Notes under the pieces: model-generated
The model's database searches: none
The model's input: only the letters and a program-made list of their open reading frames with translations
What the model was told of the DNA's origin: nothing
DNA from: Anomaloglossus baeobatrachus
Taxonomy: Eukaryota > Chordata > Amphibia > Anura > Aromobatidae
DNA length: 64,000 bases
Direction of reading: 5' to 3'
Assembly (NCBI RefSeq): GCF_048569485.1
Contig: NC_134357.1
Coordinates: 474,232,187-474,296,186 of the forward strand
Shown: piece by piece, positions 56,600 to 64,000 of the stretch
Numbering within the stretch: position 1 is the first letter of the stretch
Layout: the number at the start of each line of letters is the position of its first letter
Position numbers and translations under genes: made by a program

Positions 56600-59500
56600 G
56601 GACTACGGTGCCTATCAAGGCTATTATTGATTCTGGGGCTGATGGTATCTTTATTTCCTCTGGTCTCGTTAAACAGCATAATATTCCCTCTATTATGTTG
56701 GAGGCGCCCATTCCTGTTCGTGTTGTAAATGGAACCATGTTGCCTGATTCCATTACATTGAGGACAGTACCTTTGCGCCTTATTCTGTTCCATGACCATG
56801 TGGAGGATATTTCTTTTCTCGTTTTGCCTGAGGGTCTTGACGACGTACTCCTAGGGCTTCCTTGGCTTCTGAAGCATGCTCCGTTGATTGACTGGGAGTC
56901 TGACAATGTCATCAGATGGGGTTCAAAATGTCAGTCTCGATGTTTCCTCTCACCCCCTAAAGTCGTTGCGACTGCATCGACCGATCTCTCTCCTTTATCA
57001 ACACCCTATTTAGATTTCGCTGACGTGTTCTCCAAACAGGGTGCTGAGGTTCTTCCACCCCATAGGCCGTATAACTGCACCATTGACCTTATCCCAGCTT
57101 CGGTTCCACCTAAGGGCAGGGTTTACCCTCTGTCAATACCTGAGTCTGAGGCCATGTCGACCTATATAAGAGAGAGTTTAGAGAAGGGGTTCATTCGTAA
57201 GTCTGTCTCTCCCGCGGGAGCTGGGATTTTCTTTATTCAGAAGAAAGAGGGTGATTTGCATCCCTGCATAGATTACAGGGGTCTCAACGCAATCACAATA
57301 AAGAACAAATATCCGTTACCTTTAATTTCGGAGCTCTTTGACAGACTGAGGGGAGCTCGTGTTTTTACGAAGCTGGATCTGCGGGGTGCATATAATTTGG
57401 TACGAATTCGAGGGTGACGAATGGAAGACCGCTTTTACCACCCGAGACGGTCACTATGAATACCTCGTCATGCCTTTTGGTTTATGTAATGCACCCGCAG
57501 TATTTCAGGACTTCGTAAACGATGTGTTCAGGGATTTACTGTTATCCTCCGTCGTGGTGTATCTGGATGACATCCTGATTTTTTCTCCTGATCTGGAGAC
57601 TCATCGTCAGGATGTCGTTCGTGTCTTTTTCCATTTAAGGGAGCACTCCTTGTTTGCTAAACTCGAAAAGTGTGTATTCGAGCAGTCCTCATTGCCTTTT
57701 TTGGGTTACATTATCTCACAAGAGGGTCTGGCTATGGATCCTGCGAAGCTCTTTGCTGTCCTGGAATGGTCCGAACTTCGTTCCTTGAAGGCTGTGCAAT
57801 GCTTCTTAGGATTCATAAATTACTACCGGCAGTTCATACCCCATTTCTTCACTTTGGTGGCTTCTTCTGTGGCCTTGACTAAGAAAGGTGCTAATCCAAA
57901 AGTCTGGTCTACTGAGACATCCCAGGCTTTTGAGGCAGAAAAAAGACACTTTTCAGCTGCTCCCGTTCTTCAAAGACCCAATGAGAATAAGCCCTTCCTC
58001 TTGGAGGTTGATGCATCCTCAGTGGGTGCTGGTGCGGTCTTGTATCAAAAGAACAGTGTAGGTAGAAAAAGGCCGTGTTTTTTCTTTGCTAAAATCTTTT
58101 CACCGGCAGAGAGAAGCTATACCATTGGGGATAGGGAACTGCTCGCCCTGAGATTATCCTTGAAGGAGTGGCGTCACTTGCTAGAAGGAGCGAAACATCC
58201 TTTCCAGGTCTATACGGACCACAAGAATCTGACGTACTTACAAACCGCTCAGCGTCTGAATCCTCGCCAAGCCCGCTGGTCCTTGTTTTTCTCCCGCTTT
58301 CACTTCTCCATCAACTATCTGTCTGGGAGTAAGAATAACAAGGCAGACGCCCTGTCTCGCTCTATGGTTTCTACCCAGGAGAGAGATTGACGAACCTCGT
58401 CTAATCCTTCCCTCCAGGGTTTTTCATACGCTCTCCCCTGTGACTATAGACCAAATCCCACCGGGCAAGACCTTTGTTCCGCCTAATCGACAGAATGATA
58501 TACTGTCGTGGGCCCACACCTCAAAGGTGGGTGGGCATTTTGGTATTAGACGGACACGAGAGTTACTCGAGAGGTGGTATTGGTGGCCACACTTAGCCAG
58601 CCACGTCAAGAGATATGTCGGTTCCTGCTACTCGTGTGCTCGCAATCGTCCGTTACGGCAGAGACCGGCTGGGCTCTTGCATCCTTTACCAGTGCCAGAT
58701 AGACCATGGGAGGTGGTAGGCATGGACTTTGTGGGTGATCTTCCGTGTTCACAGGGAGATCGATTTGTGTGGGTCATTACGGACCATTTCTCCCGGATGG
58801 TTCATCTCATACAGTTATCAAGAATCCCATCTCTCAGGGTACTAGCTAAACTATTCCTCAAGCATGTCTTTAGGCTTCACGGGATGCCAGATCGTATCAT
58901 TTGTGATAGAGGTCCGCAATTCGCTTCTTGTTTCTGGCGAGATCTTTATAGCCTTCTGCAAATTGAGTTGAATCTTTCTTCGGCATACCATCCGGAGACC
59001 AAAGGTTTGGTTGAGAGTACCAATCAATCCATGATTATATACCTTCGACACTTTGTTGATGAGAACCACGATAACTGGTCCTCCCTCCTACCCTGGGCAG
59101 AATTTGCCCTTAACAATTCGCTGGCTGAGGCCACTGGACAGACACCGTTCGTACTCAATAATGGGCAACACCCTAGGGTACCGGTACCGTTTCCCGCTGC
59201 TGCACCTCCTCTTCTTGTGGCCGACTGGGCAACTAATGCCAGAGAGGTCTGGAATCGGACTCAAGAGTCGATCCAAGGAGCTAAGGACCGTATGAAGACC
59301 GTGTCTGATCGGTTTCGTCGCCCGGCTCCTGTCTTTACTCCGGGGGACTTTGTGTGGCTCTCTGCAAAACACGTGAAACTTAGAGTGAGCTCTGTCAAAT
59401 TTGCTCCTCGCTTCCTGGGTCCTTATGAGGTTCTTCGACACTTAAATCCTGTAGTCTACAAATTGAAGATACCCGTCCATCTTAGGATCCATGACAAATT

Positions 59501-59750
59501 CCATGTTTCACTGTTAAAGCCGGCTATTTTACCTCACGTTCGTGAAGTGCACTCTCCTGCCTCTGATTCTTCTCGCTTTAGCTATGAGGTACGAGCCATA
59601 GTTGGTTCTAAGAGGGTTCGAGGGCGCAGGTTCTTCTTGATAGATTGGGAGGGCTACGGCCCAGAACATCGCTCTTGGGAGCCTGAGGAGGCTGTCCATG
59701 CTCCTGACTTAGTTGCCGATTACCTGCGCCGCCGGAAGGGGGGCCCTTGA
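56600..59750 (+). pseudogene. pol region of the gypsy element: protease, RT, RNase H, integrase, chromodomain (fossil)
   Basis: Protease active site IDSGAD (about 56626-56643). RT with the catalytic YLDDIL (about 57559-57576). RNase H with LLEVDASSVGAGAVL (about 58000-58045). Integrase zinc finger HTSKVGGH...CYSCAR (about 58515-58650), core with MDFVGDLP and DRGPQF. The C-terminal chromodomain has FFLIDWEGYG and SWEPEE (about 59630-59690), which in this branch targets integration to marked chromatin. Broken. Confidence 0.9.
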
Positions 59751-59761
59751 GGGTAAGGTAC

Positions 59762-61029
59762 TGTTACGGTTCCCATTTCTGGGTATCTGCGTGTCTCCTT
59801 CCTCTTTGCTGTGGCACTGGAGACTATGTTCGGATTTTTTGCTACTGCACATGTGCGAGCGCTGGAGACTAAGTCCTATCTTGGAGCCATTGCACATGTG
59901 CAAGTGACATCATCACTGACACGAGGTCACATGTCTCTGACACCTTCTAAGCTGATTGGCCGCTGGTCATGTACTTGTGACTCGAGGTCACATGTCTCTG
60001 ACACCTTCTAAGCCGATTGGTCGCTGGTCATGTGCTTGTGACGCCTTGCTCGGTGATAGGCCAGCGTCACGTCATTGCTGTCGTTCTGGCAGCGGATTGG
60101 CTCTGGTGTCCTCCATCTTGGATGAGGCACAGAGTCTATATAAGACCCTGACGCACGCTGCTCGGCGCTCAGTCCTCTTGGTTCATGCATGAGAGTAGAC
60201 GCTCTGTGCACGTCCCTCTAGGCATCTGTCTATGCTAGGTGAGCGCTACCGGCAGGTAGCGTTCTTGTGCCTTACAGCTTCGGCTGCGGTCCGTATCCTT
60301 GCATCTTATTGGAGCGGACATAGGCAGGTGCCTGAGGCACATGGTCAGGCTGTGCCTTTTGATTCTACTCGTAGGTGGACGTTGCCGCTAGGGTAACATT
60401 CCTTATACTGCGTCTGGCAGTTGTTCGTATCCTCGCACACTAGGGGAGCGAACATAGGTAGGAGCTTTGTGCGGCTTGTGGAGCGGACCTAGGCAGGTGT
60501 CATATCTAGTGGTTCGTGTCCTCGCACACTAGTGGAGCGAACGCAGGTAGGAGCTTTGTGCGGCTTACGCTGCTGCCCGTCTCCTGGCACCGCTAGAGGA
60601 ACGGACCTAGGTAGGTGCCATTTCACACTCACAGCTTTTGTCTCTGTGACCATTAACACAGACCATACCACACACCTTCCGAGTAAGGGAGGAATTGCTT
60701 TATTTCCTAACTATATTCCTCTGTGAGTTTAACAGAGGTATTGCACTCTGCACTTGTGCTACTACTTTTTACAGCGGGACACTTATATACTCTTCCTCAA
60801 TCATTAACATATCCCTTTTACGTTAATGCTAAATACGGTAGTCGCTGTGACTTTAACAGTACACGCCGTGACTGGCTCTAGTGTCACTGAGACGTATCAG
60901 TGTCAGTACTGCTTTCGTGGTACAAGATACCTCTTATCCTCTGCCATAGTCTGCAGCAGAGACTTTGCACGGTGGACCCTGACTGTCTGATATCTCTTTG
61001 GTTTTTATAATCAGACAGCCCCCGTAACA
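59762..61029 (+). repeat. 3' LTR of the gypsy element
   Basis: 1,268 bp, matching the 5' LTR. Preceded by a purine run GGAAGGGGGGCCC about 25 bp upstream, the likely polypurine tract. It differs from the 5' LTR in the number of internal modules and in a duplicated CGAGGTCACATGTCTCTGAC stretch near 59925-60000. Confidence 0.92.
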
Positions 61030-61082
61030 GAGGGGGCTTTCTTTTTTTATTATGTTTCCTAAAAAAAAAAAAAAAAAGAACT

Positions 61083-61612
61083 AAACAATCGCTACTCAGG
61101 CACCTCCTTCAGGCGGCCAAGACTGTTATACCTCGCCACTGGAAGACCACCGAATCGCCTTCTGTGGAAGAATGGATAAGTGAGGTGGACTTAATCTACC
61201 GGATAGAGCGAATTCTGGCCCAATCTCGTAATGATGTTGAGACCACCGTTACGAAGTGGTTCCATTGGGAATCTTTCCTGACTAGTCCTAGTTTCTGTAA
61301 CGCGAGGTAAATTGTGACATGCACTCGTGTGATTGAAGTGAGACCTTCCTGAGTGCTATTTAATTATGGGTCTTGGTCCAGACGGACGGGGTGTTTGTGG
61401 CATACCTCTCTTCTTTTCTATTTCTCTCCCCTCCTTCTTCACTCTTTCTTTCTCTCCTTTAAGTCATTCCTGCCTCTAATGCTATGGAATATGGAGAATT
61501 ATTTTATTATTGAGTGCACCTTGATGCTACTCTCTCTACTTTGTATGTCTATGATCAAGGATTGGAATTGCTTATGTTATGAAAATCAATAAATATGTTA
61601 AATTTAAAAAAA
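61083..61612 (+). mobile_element. L1-type LINE, 5'-truncated 3' end
   Basis: ORF2 C-terminus at 61086-61310 (74 codons to TAA): LLQAAKTVIPRHW, SVEEWISEVDLIYRIE and WESF, the usual ending of vertebrate L1 ORF2. A 3' UTR of about 300 bp follows, with AATCAATAAATATG and an A-tail ending at about 61612. The body is missing, as is typical of truncated LINE insertions. It directly follows the gypsy 3' LTR and an A-rich run. Confidence 0.85.
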
Positions 61613-62199
61613 AAAGAACTTGTAACATTCAATATTTATTTCAACAATAATAATGATAAGTTTTAGAAATTCAATTACCATCATTTACAATCATCAGAAC
61701 AAAACCCCAATACCCTCCCTCCCCCCTTTTTTTTTTTACAAAATAAATTAATTTTTCGGTGTGTGTTTTATTTACTGTCACTTACAGTTTAGTAATCGCG
61801 TGTAATAGATGATGCAATTACTAATCTTGGACGTAGTGGCAGCTATAGGCTGGCCATTAACTCCTTATTACCCCGATTACCACCACATCACGGCAAACGG
61901 GAAGTCGGTAACACGCCAGGACTGTCACATCTAGTGGATGCGGCAGTAGCGGGCTGATATTCTTAGCTGCGGGAGGTGGGCATTAAACAAATCCCTCACC
62001 CTCCCCAGCCTGAGAAAACCACACCGTCGCTGTGTGGTTACCTTGGCTGATCGGTAAAAATATGGCGGAGCCCACGTTTTTTTTTTAGTTGAAATATATA
62101 TATGTACTTTTATAATTTCTATGTATGATATATGTATGTATCTGTGTGTGAGTGTGATGTGTTTGCTTTGGAGCACTACATATTTACCAATTCTATTAA
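61613..62199. other. Unassigned interspersed sequence
   Basis: About 590 bp with a poly-T run (61725-61738), a GC-richer middle (GATTACCACCACATCACGGC, CACACCGTCGCTGTGTGG) that looks like part of a dispersed repeat on the minus strand, and a TATATATG-rich end. I cannot name the family. No gene is supported. Confidence 0.45.
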
Positions 62200-62628
62200 T
62201 TTTTTCACATCTATGCTCATCCTGTTATATCATGCCATTCTTGTAAATTCCTGCAATTTACATAAAATGGTGGAATTTCCTTTTCCTCTACTAATGACAT
62301 AATTTCCTTGCAAAACACAGGGTAATGAGGAACATTATGTTTAGAAAAACCGCTGAATAACACATGAATAACGCAAAGAAACGCAAATAATTTGTTACCC
62401 GCGTAATTCCTGCGGTATTTCATGATTTCAATACAGTCTATGGGGTGAAATTTTGCAGGGACCTGTAGAAAAGAAATGACATGCACATTAATTCCACAGC
62501 AGAATTTCCGCGGGTAAATCCGCAGGGACAAAAAAACGCAGTGTGTGCACAACTTTTTTTAATCCCCATACATTTTGCTGAAAAAGGACTGCATTCCGCA
62601 GTGAAATGTGCGCACATGGCCTAATGAC
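62200..62628 (-). mobile_element. Harbinger-type MITE relative (one end visible)
   Basis: The right boundary is TGTGCGCACATGGCC followed by TAA, the same terminus as the MITE at 44127-44519 (TGTGCGCACATAGCC then TTA). The interior has AAAAAACGCAGTGTGTGC and ...CCGCAG motifs but is otherwise diverged. The left end could not be located, so the start is approximate. Confidence 0.5.
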
Positions 62629-64000
62629 CTCAATAGAAGAATTGATTGGTTGAAAAAAATGTAGTTACAAATGGGATGGATGTGTCAGACTTACTGGTGG
62701 ATGCAAAGAATGAATTAAAGTGTATTATAAAAGAAAAAGGGAAAGATTATCGTACCAAAATCGAACTCCTGGTAAAAAATGAGAAACGTACTTGGTTCTT
62801 CTTTAAAAAAAAATAATGGGAAAAAGGCTGATGTGGATGAAATTCTGGAATTAATGACGCAAGTGTCTCAGGTAAAAATATGATAAAGGAAGTGAAAGGC
62901 TTTTAAAGTGTGCTGTATGATAAGAAGTGGATTGACTCTGGACTATTGTCTGAAGCACTGAATGGTTTGGAAAATAAACTGGACAGTGGTGAGGAAAACA
63001 TTTTGTGAGAGGATGTGATGAAAAGTGGTAATGAGTGCAAAAAAGACCAAGACACCAAGAAAGGATGGTTTACCTGTAGAACTGTATGTGAAGATATGGG
63101 AGATTTTAGGATCAGGTCTGACTGATGTAAGTATGTACAAGTGAGAAAATGGTAAGTTATGTGAGTCAATGAAAGAAGGCGTGGTGGTGATTACATATAA
63201 GGGTAAAATAAGGGTAAAAGGGAATGTCTAGCAAACTGGAGGCCTAAAACATTGCTGAACAGACTATAACATCTACAGCAAATTATTGCTAAATCATATG
63301 CGTGACGTGATAGGAAGCGTGGTGGATGAAAATCAGACGTGTGCAGTGTCTGGAAGAAGTATGAGTGATAATTTACTATTACTAAGGAATGTGATTGTAA
63401 GGAGAGAAAGCAGAAATGTATGGTTCTAACCAAAGACTTTGAAAAAGCTTTTGACAGGGTGTCACGTGTTTTTGTTGAAATGTCTGGAGAAGATGGAATT
63501 TCCAACGAAATTTGTTAATGGGGTCAAATGTTTATATGATTGTGTGTCAAGTGAGTTTCTAGTCAATGGATGGTTGCGTAAAAAAGTAAGTATTAGGTCA
63601 GGTGTAAGGCAGGGCCCCTGTCTTATTTGTATACATAATTGAACCTCTGTTTTGTTTAGTGAGACAAGAAAAAATGATGAGAGGATTGTTGGTGCCAGGG
63701 AGTAGAGGAAAAAAAGTTATGGATGACGTAGTGTTTGTGAGTGAGAGTATTGCATCCATGAGTAGGGTCAAGTTAATTTTAGATTTATTCTATGGTGCGC
63801 ATTGGTTTAGAGTACATTGGGATAAATGTAGTTTCAAATGCTTCTTGGGATGCATTGGTTAAAATGGATGGTGTGAAGTGTGAAGAGGGTGTGATAAGGG
63901 AATATTTTTTTAAGGCTTGTCACCATGGTGGTATGGCCTACCCTAATATTGAGCTTTTCATAGGGCTTAATTACATCGAAACAGTGGTAGTTACTCTACT
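62629..64000 (+). pseudogene. Third Tx1-like LINE copy, ORF2 reverse transcriptase (broken, runs off the window)
   Basis: The start overlaps in homology with 50560-50720 of copy 2 (GTGGATGCAAAGAATGA against GTGGATGCAAAAAATGA), so it is a separate, diverged copy. RT motifs in changing frames: DGLPVELYVKIW (about 63065), ENQTCAVSGRSMSDNLLLLR (about 63330-63390), LTKDFEKAFDRVS (about 63425-63465), FLVNGWLRKKVSIRSGVRQG (about 63555-63615) and MDDVVFVSES (about 63720-63750), in place of the F/YADD box. Many stops and frame changes. It may be of the same U2-specific family, but its 3' junction is not in the window. Confidence 0.75.

Larger units (their letters stand above)
54352..61029 (+). mobile_element. 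Ty3/gypsy LTR retrotransposon, chromodomain type (fossil, both LTRs)
   Basis: Two LTRs starting TGTTACGGTTCCC and ending CCCGTAACA enclose gag and pol in the usual order: gag with a CCHC knuckle, protease, reverse transcriptase, RNase H, integrase with its HHCC finger, and a C-terminal chromodomain. The chromodomain places it in the chromovirus branch known from fish and amphibians. The immediate flanks, GAGAG before and GAGGG after, look like a target duplication with one change. It is broken by a few interruptions but structurally complete. The LTRs look very similar apart from length differences in an internal repeat, so it is probably one of the younger insertions here. Confidence 0.93.

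Overview
The window is repeat-dominated vertebrate DNA with no intact host protein gene. The mix of elements (chromodomain Ty3/gypsy, Tx1-clade LINE in U2 snRNA genes, Penelope-like elements, a large BED-finger hAT, PIF/Harbinger, an L1 tail) points to an anamniote vertebrate, most likely an amphibian such as a frog. That assignment is inference from element content only.

Layout. (1) 1-24.8 kb: a macrosatellite of nine complete 2,631-2,634 bp units plus a partial tenth, entering from the left edge. Each unit joins a retrocopy-like fragment of the C-terminal part of a FAM193-family gene to a 5'-truncated Penelope-like element (reverse transcriptase palm, Cys linker and GIY-YIG tail). The units fall into two types that alternate, then become mosaic. 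The right edge (24.8-25.5 kb) keeps the FAM193-like sequence without the Penelope insertion. (2) 25.5-26.5 and 47.1-48.05 kb: two related copies of a U2 snRNA gene spacer, each followed by the first 37 nt of U2. In both, U2 stops after GTGTAGT and the 5' end of a Tx1-clade (Keno-like) LINE begins. The missing 3' part of U2, with its 3' box, lies at 46.80-46.95 kb right after the 3' end of such a LINE. The first U2 gene therefore seems split by a LINE that has itself been enlarged to about 20 kb by later insertions. (3) 26.76-27.85 kb: a possible solo LTR. (4) 27.97-42.16 kb: a hAT element of about 14.2 kb with a broken BED-finger transposase between two internal satellites: 20 copies of a 138-bp unit upstream and about 27 copies of a 234-bp unit downstream. 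The 234-bp unit is visibly derived from the last codons and 3' UTR of the transposase. (5) 42.2-46.8 kb: LINE ORF1 remains, a second and different Penelope-like element, and two MITEs, one strongly palindromic. (6) 48.05-50.7 kb: a second Keno-like LINE (ORF1 and endonuclease). (7) 50.7-54.3 kb: a PIF/Harbinger element with an intron-containing transposase, then an in-frame 222-bp repeat. (8) 54.35-61.03 kb: a chromodomain Ty3/gypsy element with both LTRs. (9) 61.1-64.0 kb: an L1 3' end, unassigned repeat, a Harbinger-type MITE piece and the reverse transcriptase of a third Tx1-like LINE that runs off the window.

The strongest themes are a U2 snRNA locus colonised by a target-specific LINE, and satellites being born from gene or transposon pieces: FAM193 plus Penelope, the hAT transposase 3' end, and a 222-bp coding-phase repeat. 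All comparisons were made by eye; percentages and family names need alignment to confirm.
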